From Semisulcospira habei (taxonomy: Eukaryota; Mollusca; Gastropoda; Semisulcospiridae), in assembly GCA_036245525.1 (NCBI GenBank), contig BTPG01000008.1, positions 24,943,199-25,007,198 on the forward strand: DNA of 64,000 nucleotides. The letters are read 5' to 3'. This document shows, piece after piece, positions 54,292-64,000 of this stretch; positions within the stretch are counted from its first letter, which is position 1; each line of letters opens with the position of its first letter. Both the position numbers and the translations under genes were made by a program. Under the pieces are notes generated by a model. The model did not search any database. It was given only the letters and a program-made list of their open reading frames with translations, and had not been told where the DNA came from.

Positions 54292-54298
54292 CTTGCGT

Positions 54299-55045
54299 AT
54301 GGGGAGATGACGTGAGCTAATAGTGCTAACAGGCCACACAGGGCAATTGCTTCCGGTGCATGTAGTAACTTTTCCGCCAGAAATAGTTCAAAAAATTTCC
54401 TCCCTTTTTGCCATTTTTTTAGGGTGTAAAACTTCAATTGTGTGCCTTTTTTGGCGTTTTGAGCAACAAAAGGCATGACAGGTGGTGTGAAAAAGAGCAA
54501 AATCTGGGTAATTTTAGTCGACCTAGTGTGTTCATGGGAGCCTAATTGGGGCATGTGCACGGTTGTATGCAGGCTTGCAGACGACAGTTTTGTCATGGGG
54601 TACTTAATGCATTTGAGTGTTGTGAAAAACGCTAACTCTTAATTTTTTTAAGAATTGCTGAAATAGCTTCTCCTGTGATGTGCTCCGCGTGGATTTTTTG
54701 TTTTGGCAGAAAAGTTCTTCGTTCATAGTTTTATGCTGCAAGAGGCTAACAGATAACAGTGTGTGAAAAGGGGGCATAACCTAATTGCCCTGTGTGGCCA
54801 CAGTACACGTACGAAGGGGAATAACTCGGCGATGGACAGATAAACAGTTAGATCCCCTGCCCCTTCCTATCGGGCACCTACTCGCCAACCCACAGGTTAA
54901 TACACCTGTAGATAAAGTGCAGGACGGTCGTATACATCCCTAAAAGAATGCATCACGTCATGCATTGAGGCCATGTCTTTTTTTTCCCCCGGAACCTAGG
55001 ACGTAGATAGGAGATAAGCGGATACACAGACGAGAAGGTGCATTA
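54299..55045. other. Unassigned DNA
   Basis: CACACAGGGCAATTG at 54336 is mirrored by CCTAATTGCCCTGTGTGG at 54779, so 54334-54802 may be an element with inverted ends (CCACACAGGGCAATT). No coding capacity. Confidence 0.45.
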
Positions 55046-55266
55046 TTAACCCATTACATCCTGAGGCTGATTTTAAAAAAAAATATATATATATAGTCCC
55101 AAGACCGCTACATTACAGATTAGGAGACAGATCAACCATATTAGTTTCAGGGTGGTACCAGAATAGCTTGGCGCCTGATGCGCCAAGCTATTCTGGCACC
55201 ACCCTGGAACTGATTATCATAGTCAAATTAACCTCAAGTAGTAGTGTATTGGATGAATAGCGTTAA
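55046..55266. repeat. Pal-A element, subfamily A2, TTAA ends
   Basis: TTAACCCATTACATCCTGAG at the left, GGATGAATAGCGTTAA at the right. Core 55148-55206 has 27-bp arms with one mismatch. Confidence 0.93.
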
Positions 55267-55832
55267 CTCATTTAAGGTCCCCAAAACAGTAGCCGCGAAA
55301 GTGTCGTATATTGTTGCCGGCGGCAGCGCTATACACCTCCGCAGCTATTAATGCGGGTACCTTGAATGGGTTGCCACTGAGCGGGCAAAAACCCTGAAAT
55401 CCCATAAACTTCAGTAGTGTCGACGATATTTTTTTTTTCTGAACGCATGCCTGAGAAAATTTAGCCAGCCCAGTATTCTTGTTTGTTTGTTTTTTAGATT
55501 TATTTATTTTAAATAATAAGTGTTTGCTGGTGAAGGAAAGCCAAGCACACGACTAGCAAACAGAAAGAAAACTCATTTATTGTGTGGTCGAAAGGTAATT
55601 CACATTAGGGCTTCCTGTGGTACATTCAGGTGACTGAAAACTAGGCCGTAATGCAGTAGGTAGGACGACGGTCTGGGGGGAGACGCTTGACTCGGCACTT
55701 ATTGTGGCTAAGAGATTAGAAATGCACTCTACCACGCATTCTTCCTCAATACGTTCAAGTGTTTTTCCCGCGGAGGTTACACGAGGCTCTTTTGCAAATC
55801 TCGATGGCATGTCGATCATCTCGGGTCAGCTG
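55267..55832. other. Unassigned DNA
   Basis: ORF on the minus strand 55577-55819 lacks a known domain. Confidence 0.5.
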
Positions 55833-55903
55833 CATGAGTGAGCTTAAATTCCTGCGCAAGTCACCTTGCGTAGTGGCTTGCGCAGGATGTACGCTCACTC
55901 GTG
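55833..55903. repeat. Single hairpin, about 32-bp arms
   Basis: CATGAGTGAGCTTAAATTCC and the complementary right arm ending GCTCACTCGTG; a one-base indel and about four mismatches. Confidence 0.85.
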
Positions 55904-56437
55904 AATCTCGACTATGTGGACGAGACTAACTCCTTTTCCCCAGCACTATTTATGTATTTTTCTGTGACGTCCGTGCCGCACATTTACAGTGGCATTAACA
56001 AAACGTATTATATATTTATAAAATAAAACAACAGCGTAAGCAGCGCAGCCGAGTACAGATGCATAAGCTGATCCTGAGAAAGATTGTTAGAAAAAGTTCA
56101 GTTATGCAACTGCGCTCTTTTGTACTTTTTACACTGTTTAACCTTAGAGAAACGAAGACAGACGTCGACTAGGCAGGCTTGTCCCCGTGAGAAGGAAAAA
56201 CCCTATTCTTACCAGAGTTCTGTGGTCATACCGTTGTGACAGCAATCAAAACACATCGTGCGTTTGTGTTTAGTTTGTTTTTTTTTTTTTTTTTTTTTTG
56301 TTCTGCCATGGGGAAAATATTTGCGGCAGGCGGAGGGGGGCGGTATTTTTCTTCAGACTATCGGTGAAATGCATCCACAGTCTGTAAGGGACTAAGAGCC
56401 TCGTGAGATCCGGCAGCTGTTCTGTCCTGTAGGCATA
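55904..56437. other. Unassigned DNA with T(20)
   Basis: Poly-T at 56277-56299. Nothing else. Confidence 0.5.
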
Positions 56438-56442
56438 GATTC

Positions 56443-56518
56443 ATGATTTGCAAGAGGCATAGATCCTCATGAGCCTCTGCTGTCGCAGGGGCTCATAGAT
56501 CTATGTCATGGAGAAACA
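56443..56518. repeat. Pal-B hairpin, eroded
   Basis: TTGCAAGAGGCATAGATCCT and GGCTCATAGATCTATGTCAT; right arm shortened. Confidence 0.82.
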
Positions 56519-56664
56519 ACCACAGTTATTTCTGTGTTACTTCGATGAAATCTTTTGGCTGCAGGGACTTGTAAGAAATTATTTGGATCTGTACCTGTTC
56601 AGTGTCGTAGTGATATGCGTCCAGTTGTGTGATTTTGGACATTAAGAAAAGTCAGCCAATGGAG

Positions 56665-56825
56665 TGGGGGGGGGGGGGGGGGGCGGGGCGGGGCGGGCGC
56701 TTGTTGTCTGGTCTGGAAAAAAATAAACTACCCAAAAATTTAAATCTCACGATTTTTTTGGTCCCAAAATATTTTTCTTCATTTTTTTAACTCAAATTAT
56801 TGGAGGGGGGGGGGGGGGGGGCAGT
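56665..56825. repeat. G tracts
   Basis: G(19) with (GGGGC)n at 56665-56698, and G(17) at 56805-56821. The following 56826-57350 show no feature. Confidence 0.95.
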
Positions 56826-57352
56826 GTATGATTCGGCCGCCCCCCTCACCATCTCCTCTCCCAGTTCCTACGCCACTGTGTGTGAGGGGGAGTGTCACTG
56901 AGTTTGAAGGTTTATAATCATACCTAGTTACCCCGGCAAGAATGAAACAGGGTTGAAAGCAGTAAGTTCTACCGCTGTTGTGGTTTTGGATTTCCTAGCA
57001 GATGGTAACCAACAATTAATGTGGACTTGAAATTCTCACGAACATTCATCTAAGTGTACCTGGGTAGCAATGAGGTCAGTAGTGACGACAGCGTCCCGCC
57101 AGCACTTAGTGTCTTACTTTTTTAAAGTACCTTAATTAGTATAATCAGTAGTGACTCCGTACGGACAAAATATATGCTGACTGTCGCCACAACACGATCG
57201 GTATAAAATAGCAACGGTGATGATCTAATGTTGCTGTTGTTTATTTATTCATTCATTAAATTTGTTTGTTTGTTGAGGTCGTGTGAAGAGACTTTCAAGA
57301 ATCATCAGTACACTGTTATACAAGGGGGAAAATGAACCCGGCAGCAATATAT

Positions 57353-57420
57353 GTATTGGTCTATTATTTTGGACTTTACGGCATAGAGACCCAAGTTCCA
57401 AAATCTCAGAGCAGCACACA
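57353..57420. repeat. Pal-C hairpin, diverged
   Basis: ATTGGTCTATTATTTTGGAC against AAGTTCCAAAATCTCAGAG. Confidence 0.75.
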
Positions 57421-57627
57421 TACCGATGTGTCAATGTACTATTTTCTAGTTGATATATCGGTCAAACCTCCGCGTCTTTGTAAAAACCTTCAGGTCGTTT
57501 CTGTTTGCAGTCTCTAAGCTGTTGTCGTCTCATGCGGAGAATGTTGTTACCCAAGAGGTATCGGTTTGCGTGTACTTGAATAGGGACGTTTTATAACTGG
57601 CCTATGTACTCGTTCATTTATCAGAAT

Positions 57628-57712
57628 CCGTCTGCAAGAGGCATTGATTCTCATGAGCCCCTGCAGTATGCAGGGGGTCGTGCCGGCAGAGAATCTGTGC
57701 TTCTTGCTGGCA
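57628..57712. repeat. Pal-B hairpin with an insertion near the centre
   Basis: GCAAGAGGCATTGATTCTCA and AGAATCTGTGCTTCTTGC; GGTCGTGCCGGC lies between the arms. Confidence 0.8.
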
Positions 57713-57792
57713 GACATCGGCTCTTGCCGGCCGCCTCAGTGCGACTGAGAAAGCGCATCGTGTACGAGTTGGGGCCACGGCCTGAGCCCAAT

Positions 57793-57848
57793 GCGCAAAA
57801 GGCCATCGGGCCGATGTCGGCCGCCGTTGGCCCGATGGTCTTTGCGCA
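57793..57848. repeat. Pal-D hairpin
   Basis: GCGCAAAAGGCCATCGGGCC and GGCCCGATGGTCTTTGCGC; 19-bp outer arms, inner GGCCGCC. Confidence 0.85.
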
Positions 57849-58369
57849 CTGTGAAAGAGGGGTGTCAGCCGGATTTTTGCTTTCAGTTGGGAAGATCGAG
57901 TAAACTTTCTTCAGCCTTTTCCTGCGGTCAGTAACACTACGTGGCACGGTGTGTTCTGCGCCGGTTGCGCACAAACAAAATGCGACATCGTGCAGACGAC
58001 GAAAGTGATCCGTCACGCGCGTTTTTCTTTCCAACCGCGTAAGCGTTCTTTAGCACTTTTCCTACTGATACAGATGACTAAGTTTAGAACAAACTTCGGA
58101 TGTGAACGGAAACATGTGGGTCCCCAGGCGATTAATTATTTCCTAAGTCTGCTGTATTTAATATGAAAGGAACTCTGGGAAGACTTCTGAGGTGTAGGTC
58201 GGGTATGGAGCGCACCTGGGCCTTTCTCATCAGAGAGTTTGTACCTGGAATGTACTGAATTGAGCTCAGCTCCTTATAATATGCTTGGACTGCTTTGTCA
58301 TCCGTTTCATGCCAGAGGCACAGGTCCTAAAATAGTGATCTGGCCTTGAAATCTGTGAGGGTGTGCTGG
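57849..58369. other. Unassigned DNA
   Basis: No gene recognised. Confidence 0.5.
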
Positions 58370-58436
58370 TGAGGTCTGTCTTTGATTTTTGCCCACACGG
58401 CCCTAGGCCGCTAGATTCAAAATCACAGATCAGGGT
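58370..58436. repeat. Pal-C hairpin, diverged
   Basis: GAGGTCTGTCTTTGATTTTT and TTCAAAATCACAGATCAG around GGCCCTAGGCC. Confidence 0.75.
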
Positions 58437-58555
58437 AGATATGCTGTACCCCCAAGGGAATTTCACTCATCTTCTGGTGTAACCTTTATAAGCACAGCTA
58501 TTACCGCCTTTTTTGTAGTATATCAGTCATGCCTGGAGTCTTTGCTTATTTCATT

Positions 58556-58699
58556 TACTGATTTAGCCCCGACGCAATACAGCAGGAGATGGATGGACCA
58601 TGATAATTCAAGGGTAGTGCCAAATTAGTTTGGGGCGCCAAGCTCAGTATAGTCGTTAAGTGACACCTCTGAAATTTGGAAATGCGGCCTTGGGGTTAC
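58556..58699. repeat. Pal-A element with right arm deleted
   Basis: TTACTGATTTAGCCCCGACG at the left, CTTGGGGTTAC at the right. The left arm through GTAGTGCCAAATTAG remains; most of the right arm is missing. Confidence 0.85.
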
Positions 58700-58853
58700 A
58701 TTTTGGTTTATGTAACTGACCTTTTGTGGGGAGGGAGGGGGACATGACACCCGAAGACACGCGACCCCTTTTCGGCGATGTCCCGCTGTGCATATCGTCT
58801 TCATTTGTAATTCCAGTGTGTGCCAGTCTGTCATGTTGCACCCCTGCTTTCAT

Positions 58854-58921
58854 TGTGTGCTGGTCTGTGACTTTTGGACCTTACAGCTTCACGCCGTAAG
58901 GTCCAAAATCACAGACCCGCA
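58854..58921. repeat. Pal-C hairpin
   Basis: TGTGCTGGTCTGTGACTTTT and complement; arms about 30 bp with three changes. Confidence 0.9.
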
Positions 58922-58992
58922 CCCTAATCATATTTGACGTGACCGATTTTCCCTCGTGCGTGCAGTCTCGTCTTGCTTTGCGCTTGCTTCGT

Positions 58993-59936
58993 CTCTTGGC
59001 TTTTGACTTCGCGAACGAAGATTTTATAGGAGTTGCCCACGACGTCTGCAGGCTTGTTCGTGGCTGCGGAGGCCAATCCGAGACAGGCAGGTTCGACCGC
59101 AGTGGCTGCAGGGGAAGGTCTGGCCAGGGTTCTGAGCTGCGGCATCTCTGTTTTTTCTCCTGAGCCGCTTGTCCTTAAGGCTAGCTCTGCGAGAGTCCTC
59201 AAAGGAGACAGCTGCCTTGTAAATGGTGGAGCGCCAGGTGTCACGGTCCGCAGCAAGCGAAGACCACTGGTGGTGGTCGATTTGGCAGGCACTAAGTGAC
59301 TTCTTGAGACAGTCTTTGTATCTCTTCTTTGGTGCCCCTCTGTCACGGTGTCCAGTAGCAAGCTCGCCGAACAGGGTGATCTTTGGTAGGCGATGATCCT
59401 CCATCCTGGAGACATGCCCCGCCCAGCGGAGCTGTGTCCGCAGCAGCAAAGCCTCGATGCTCACAGTTTCAGCCTGTTCAAGGACCTCGACGTTGGTGAC
59501 ATAGTCACTCCAGTGAATGCCCAGGATGGTACGCAGGCAGCGCTGGTGGAAGCGTTCGAGGAGTCGTAGTTGGCTGCGGTAGAGGGCCCAGGACTCGGAA
59601 CCATACAGCAGGGTGGTGAGGACCACAGCTCTGTACACGCTGATCTTGGTGCCTGTTTTCAGCTGTTGATTGTGCCACACCCGCTTGAAAAGTCGCCCGA
59701 AAGCACTGTTCGCTTTTGCCAGCCTGCTGTCAAGCTCCTTGTCCAGCTTGGCGTCCGACGTGATAATGCAGCCAAGGTAAGTAAACTGGTGCACTGACTT
59801 TAGTTCAGACTCGCCAATGGTGATGTGAGGAGGGCGATACACTGTCTTGGGTGCCGGCTGATGGAGGACCTCTGTCTTTTTCAGACTGACCTCGAGTCCA
59901 AAGAGCTGGGCAGCATCTGCGAAGCAAGACGTGATG
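58993..59936 (-). mobile_element. LINE-5, copy 2, 5'-truncated
   Basis: 944 bp, flanked by the 11-bp duplication GCTTGCTTCGT at 58982-58992 and 59937-59947. Same 3' end as copy 1. Confidence 0.95.
59024..59936 (-). CDS. LINE-5 reverse transcriptase C-terminal fragment
   Basis: Begins in SCFADAAQLFGLEVSLKKTE, just after the catalytic ADD, so no polymerase core is left. It carries FTYLGCIITSDAKLD, LLYGSESWALYRSQ, RWAGHVSRMEDHRLPK and the terminal zinc finger FPCSHCGRTCLSRIGLRSHE. No stop or frameshift. The annotated ATG further upstream lies in flanking DNA. Close to copy 1, with scattered changes such as the finger's HSHEN versus RSHEQ. Confidence 0.93.
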
Positions 59937-60153
59937 AGCTTGCTTCGTAGAGGGTTTCTAAACTCGTTCATCGGAGTGAGCGTCTTTGCTCATCTGTTGG
60001 GGGCCTTTATTACTCAGTTCAACTCGGTGACACTTAAGCCGCAGTATCTCCTCTCATGCGTGTAGCCTTTCATTCATCAGCAGTGTTTCGTAGGTTTCGT
60101 AAAGTATCAGCGCTCTACGCGTCTGTAGGAGGTTCATTCAAATCGGCTGACAT

Positions 60154-60518
60154 TTAAAGTACCATTACGCGTAAATTTGAAGACACATATTTCAGCACCA
60201 TTTGTGTTTATTATCGACACACCTGATGAACTGTAACAGCAGTTGGGACACGCAGCAAAAGCACAGGCATAATCGCACCTATTTATTCTGCGCTGCCGTT
60301 AGTGTGTCAATGTATTTTTAGCTGTTTCTCGTACTGATAGAGTTGTATTTCTGGAACGGAGTGGAGTTATTGTCAGCTTACTTGATATAAAGACGTGTGC
60401 TGAACTGGATTCTCCTGTGTATAAATGAATCATAACTAGACCTGTGTGTAGCGTTTTGTAACTTTCTGTTACAGAAGTGCATCTTTGAACAGTTACGGCG
60501 GTAGTGGGCCTTTAAGCA
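60154..60518. repeat. MITE-G, copy 3
   Basis: TTTAAAGTACCATTACGCG at the left, GTAGTGGGCCTTTAA at the right; these ends match as imperfect inverted repeats beginning TTAAAG. No insertions. Confidence 0.85.
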
Positions 60519-60818
60519 GAAACTATCTTCTCATTCATGCAGGCCTGCGTTTTGACAGTAGGCCTTCGCGTATGGTCTCTAAAGCGGCGCATAAGCGCGC
60601 TGCTCATCCGTAGAAGGTTCTTACGATTCAGATATGTTGACAGGAAGTTGACCAGTCTTCCCATCTTTCGTCAGCGATGTCTTCTTCTTAATTATTCCGG
60701 TTTAGAGTCTCTCTGCACCTAGGTGATCAGAGACTACCATGTCTTATGTTATGGCTGTACGTTTGAAGGGAAGTAAGTATGCTAAACCAGTTTATCGCCA
60801 TAGTATAGATCTGTGGGT

Positions 60819-60852
<34 letters not shown>

Positions 60853-60880
60853 ACTGATTCAAATCAAACCTGATGTCCGA
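60519..60880. other. Unassigned DNA with a C(31) tract
   Basis: Poly-C at 60822-60852. Confidence 0.6.
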
Positions 60881-60881
60881 T

Positions 60882-61097
60882 CTTCAGTCGGCATGCCGAT
60901 AAAAAGTGAACACGGTCCAACTGCAAGAGGAATAGATCCTCAAGAGCCCCCGCGACTGCGGGGGCTCATGAGGATCTATGCCTCTTGCTGAGACCAATTT
61001 GTATTCATTTTTCTTGGGCGGTTTTTGGCTTTTGGTCGTTGAATGAACACAGGTTTCAGCCACAAAAATGTACTTGCAGTGGCAGGGAAGGGGTTAA
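60882..61097. repeat. Pal-B element
   Basis: Left end TCTTCAGTCGGCATGCCG; right end GGCAGGGAAGGGGTTAA. Hairpin 60925-60990, 33-bp arms, about two mismatches. Confidence 0.9.
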
Positions 61098-61205
61098 TAT
61101 ACTGACATTGTCCTGAGGAACGTGTGCACTGTGCCGTATTTTTCACTTTTCACTTCTCACCATATAAGCTGGTCGCAGTTTTAGGATTAAGAAAAAAAAT
61201 GGATA

Positions 61206-61345
61206 ATTCTTCAAGGGAGTTAGATCAATTGTATAGTTACTGATCAGCTTGGCGCCTGACCAGGCGCCAAGCCGATCAGTCACTACCCGTGAGCAAATCA
61301 CAGACGATCTGTCTCCAGCAGTTGGAGCTAGAAGTGAAAGGGTTG
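61206..61345. repeat. Pal-A element, diverged
   Basis: Core 61237-61289: TAGTTACTGATCAGCTTGGC and complement, 24-bp arms; right terminus AGTGAAAGGGTTG. Confidence 0.82.
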
Positions 61346-61475
61346 TTACTTATCTTTTTCGTGCTGATGATTGCCACTGTTCACAAAGTCCTACAGGCCT
61401 GTACAGTGTCACAGAACACAAGCGATCACACTCTTTATCTTCAACGTAATGATGTTGGCCGTTATAAAAAAGGAA

Positions 61476-61675
61476 GAACCCATTTAGCCCCGACGCACAG
61501 TGGCAGGAGCTGGATCGTTCATGCTAATTCAAGGGTAGTGCCAGATCAGCTTGGCGCCGTCAGGCGCCAAGCTGATCTGGCACTACCCTTGAATTAGCAT
61601 GGTCAAGCCATCTCCAGCAACTGGCACATAGTTATTAGCTGACGCTCTCGAGATTGGGGAATTGCGGCCTGTTAA
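61476..61675. repeat. Pal-A element
   Basis: GAACCCATTTAGCCCCGACG at the left; right TTAA 61672-61675. Hairpin about 61517-61608, TGCTAATTCAAGGGTAGTGC and complement, no mismatch over 40 bp. Confidence 0.94.
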
Positions 61676-61905
61676 CCGCTTCCCTGACAGTGGTCGTAGA
61701 TTTGTCAGTGTTTCTGCAATCTTTGTTCATTCAAGAAGAAGAACCTCAAAGAACCTTAGCCGTCCGAGAACTAAGGATGAGCAGTGCTGAGATGTCAGCA
61801 AGAGGCTAAGATCCTCATAAGCACCCGCATGTGGAGGGGCTAATCAGAATTTATGTCTCTTTCAGTTTATTGTGTTCACTATTTCTCGGCAGCGAAGGCA
61901 GGGGC
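61672..61905. repeat. Pal-B element abutting Pal-A
   Basis: TTAACCGCTTCCCTGACAG at the left, CTCGGCAGCGAAGG at the right. Hairpin 61799-61864 is weakened on the right arm. Confidence 0.8.
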
Positions 61906-61926
61906 GGATCAGTTACCTCGAAGAGT

Positions 61927-62034
61927 GGGGGGGGGGGGGGGGGGAGTTTCCAACTTTTTGTTTGGAACTCTCAACCTGACAGACACAGAAGCTTCCCAGT
62001 CGCCGAAAAAATAGAGAACTGGGGGGGGGGGGGG
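61927..62034. repeat. Two G tracts
   Basis: G(18) at 61927-61944 and G(15) at 62021-62035. Confidence 0.95.
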
Positions 62035-62187
62035 GCGCTGCCCAAAAAGGAACTTTTTAAGCATTTAAAAGAATTTTGCCGCCCACCCCCCACCCCTCCA
62101 ACAAATCCGCCCCTGGAAGGGACGAATAGAATAATTAATTTTCAAGGCCAAAGAGATAGCTTTGTTACCGCTGTCAAATAGGTTTTG

Positions 62188-62240
62188 ATTATTGGCTGAT
62201 ATCAGATAAATTAATTATTGGCTGATATCAGGTAAATTAT
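62188..62240. repeat. Short tandem duplication
   Basis: ATTATTGGCTGATATCAG then ATAAATTA, twice. Confidence 0.88.
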
Positions 62241-62589
62241 GGGCCCTGATTATTGGCCGACTGAATCCATGTGACCACATTTCACCGTGTTTTGCCGCAT
62301 GGGTTGTGTGCGTGCACCATGTAGTCCGCCGATACTGCAATAACTTTCAAATTAGATGCATTCGTTTTACATCCGCCTATCAGTTTTATCAGATATCAAG
62401 TTCCCAGGCCTAATTTTGGGTGACTGGCGCATAGGTGACTATTTTATAGTCATCTTCCTTCTGATTTGTGTCTTGGCTAATCACCACCACCAGGAGATTT
62501 AAATACGTGGTCCCGCTCGTAATCTGCACCACTTTGGAGATTGAACCGCCGGTTGATCGCTTGGGTGGTCAGACAACCCTATTGCCAAA

Positions 62590-62626
62590 ATGAGTGGAGC
62601 AGTTTTGGTGGAAACCCCCATGTCGG
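62590..62626 (+). CDS. Possible first coding exon (MSGAVLVETPMS)
   Basis: CCAAAATGAGTGG start context, twelve codons plus one base, then GTAAGA at 62627. TTTAAATA at 62497 might serve as a TATA-like box. Phase 1. No match to a family can be judged from twelve residues. Confidence 0.3.
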
Positions 62627-62639
62627 GTAAGATTGCGAT

Positions 62640-62928
62640 GTATCAGCCTCCACCGTCATAAAGAACGTAAATTATGTAAAATACATCGTTCATAATACAT
62701 GTACTACAAACCAAAAAGTTGACTGCCAAGCATGTAAAGTGCAAAGAAAATCCCAACCCAAAATTAAAAACACGCATATAATTTTTTGTGCTCTGCTTGT
62801 CCTTACTAAGTGTGTTTCTTTCTTTTGCATGGTCATAGTTTCTATGATATGTTTAAAGTTTATACAATAATTCTTCTTACTTTCCTTGGGTTTTTCCGTT
62901 CTCAGTATTTTAAACGCCCCAGACTAAA
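62640..62928. other. Unassigned AT-rich DNA
   Basis: Nothing recognised. Confidence 0.5.
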
Positions 62929-63081
62929 GTTCCCAGTAAGCAAAGGCCCTCCGGCCCACGACGGCCGCAGTGGGCCCATTGACGGCCGCAGTGGGCCCAT
63001 TGACGGCCGCAGTGGGCCCACTGCGGCCGTCAATGGGCCCACTGCGGCCGTCATGGGCCCGAAAACGTTTTTGCTACTGGG
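62929..63081. repeat. Pal-D element with amplified arm units
   Basis: CCCAGTAAGCAAAGGCCC at the left, GTTTTTGCTACTGGG at the right. Between them are three left-arm units ending in GACGGCCGCAGTGGG (62955-62974, 62975-62995, 62996-63016) and two right-arm units of the complement (63017-63037, 63038-63057), centred on GTGGGCCCAC. Confidence 0.95.
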
Positions 63082-63196
63082 TTTACAGCCATAGAAAACA
63101 GCCGCAAGGTAATCACATATCCTAAGATTTGTTTCTGACCAGCCAAGCAAGATCTTATCTGGCTTCCCTCCACAACCTGCTTTCCCACTTTTCCAC

Positions 63197-63429
63197 TTAA
63201 CCCCTTCCCTCCCGCTGTACGTGCTCTGTTTTGTTTCTGAAAGCTTGGTTGGTTCAACGACCGAAACCCAGCACCGTCCAAGAAACGTGGATGCGAATTG
63301 GTCTCGGCAAGAGGCACAGATCCTCGTGAGCCCCCGCAGTTGCGGGGGGGGGGGGGGGCGCATGAGGATCTATGTCTCTTGCGGTTGGATCGTGTTCACT
63401 TTTTCCCCGCTCGGCAGTGAAGGGGTTAA
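63197..63429. repeat. Pal-B element with TTAA ends
   Basis: TTAACCCCTTCCCTCCCG at the left, CGGCAGTGAAGGGGTTAA at the right. Hairpin 63309-63382 is interrupted by G(17) at the centre. Confidence 0.94.
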
Positions 63430-63527
63430 TTTAGTAACTCGAGAAAACGAATGAGGGAGCAACCGAAGCAACGCTTTTGCAGTTTGCACCCCTTCATGGC
63501 CACTGATCGCTGATCGTATGTCCACGT

Positions 63528-63642
63528 TTAACCCTTTAAGCCCCAAGGTCCCATTTCGGAGGGGTTGCCTAACGACTATGTACCAGTCCCAGGAGAGGTC
63601 AAGCCATCGCCGGCTGTGGGGATCCGGGGCTAAAAGGGTTAA
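63528..63642. repeat. Pal-A element without hairpin core
   Basis: TTAACCCTTTAAGCCCC at the left and GGGGCTAAAAGGGTTAA at the right are intact, but the sequence jumps from CCCAGGAGA to GGTCAAGCCATCG: the whole palindrome is gone. Confidence 0.92.
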
Positions 63643-63770
63643 TTCAGTCCCAAAAGCTTGAGCCATCCACAAGTCATAGACACAAACGTGTGTCAGTAAG
63701 ACGCATAGATCCTCGTGAGGCCCTTGCAGTTGCAAGGGCTCATGAGGATTTATGTCTCTTGCTGTTAATC
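63639..63770. repeat. Pal-B element, partial
   Basis: Follows the Pal-A right TTAA. Hairpin 63696-63767: AGACGCATAGATCCTCGTGA and complement around GCAGTTGC. Nothing clear after it except GTGTGTGTG and G(10) at the window end. Confidence 0.8.
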
Positions 63771-64000
63771 ACTATTCAATGTTTTTGTTGGGGATTGAGA
63801 AAAATCATCTATTTCTACCCCATCTTCTTCACATTGCTCAAAAGCACTTATTGGGCTGCAGAAACAGTCACCTAAATGAGCTTCTACTGTGTAATATTTT
63901 CTTATATTTGCACAGGATGAAGTTATATTGCAACATACGGTGTGTGTGTGGAGGGAGGGAAGTGTGTATGTCTGTTATCTGTTATGGATGGGGGGGGGGG

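Noticed and set aside
62902..63363. 153-codon minus-strand ORF rich in GPLRPSMGPL repeats
   Set aside because: The repeats are translation of the amplified Pal-D hairpin units.

Overview
The window is a stretch of repeat-dominated animal nuclear DNA. There are no operons, rRNA genes or canonical tRNA genes. The only host-like coding sequence is a few short exons with splice signals. Retroelement types, SINEs with a GACGTTAA tail motif, CR1/L2-type LINE tails and very many TTAA-bounded hairpin elements point to a marine invertebrate. A mollusc, perhaps a gastropod, is my best guess, but this is inference and not shown by any single sequence.

Layout. 1-9185 is a four-deep nest: a palindromic element is split by an RTE-like LINE (minus strand), which is split by a young Ty3/gypsy LTR element, which is split by another 5'-truncated copy of the same LINE. 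9186-11600 is non-coding, with a probable ankyrin-gene exon at 10853-11024. 11600-18170 holds a CR1/L2-like LINE followed directly by a decayed RNase H-bearing LINE that carries SINE-2. 19159-20701 holds a THAP-domain first exon facing a SAP-domain first exon. 21612-25437 is a DNA transposon with long terminal inverted repeats, inserted into a palindromic element and itself carrying a LINE with a 5' inversion. 25.5-50.6 kb is mostly palindromic elements, SINEs, microsatellites and unassigned DNA. 50.7-52.0 and 59.0-59.9 kb carry two copies of a LINE with a C-terminal zinc finger. A second ankyrin exon lies at 53260-53382, in the phase needed to follow the first, so most of the window may be one 42-kb intron.

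The most striking content is a set of hairpin-element families. Pal-A has a core around TAGTGCCAGATTAGCTTGG. Pal-B is GCAAGAGGCATAGATCCTC plus its complement. Pal-C is GGTCTGTGATTTTGGACC plus its complement. Pal-D is CCCAGTAGCAAA ends around GACGGCCGCAGTGGGCCC. Several single hairpins occur as well. Pal-A and Pal-B end in TTAACCC.../...GGGTTAA, the pattern expected of piggyBac-type non-autonomous elements. They repeatedly abut through one shared TTAA, and one copy has a paralogous empty site. Together they make over 50 long hairpins in 64 kb.
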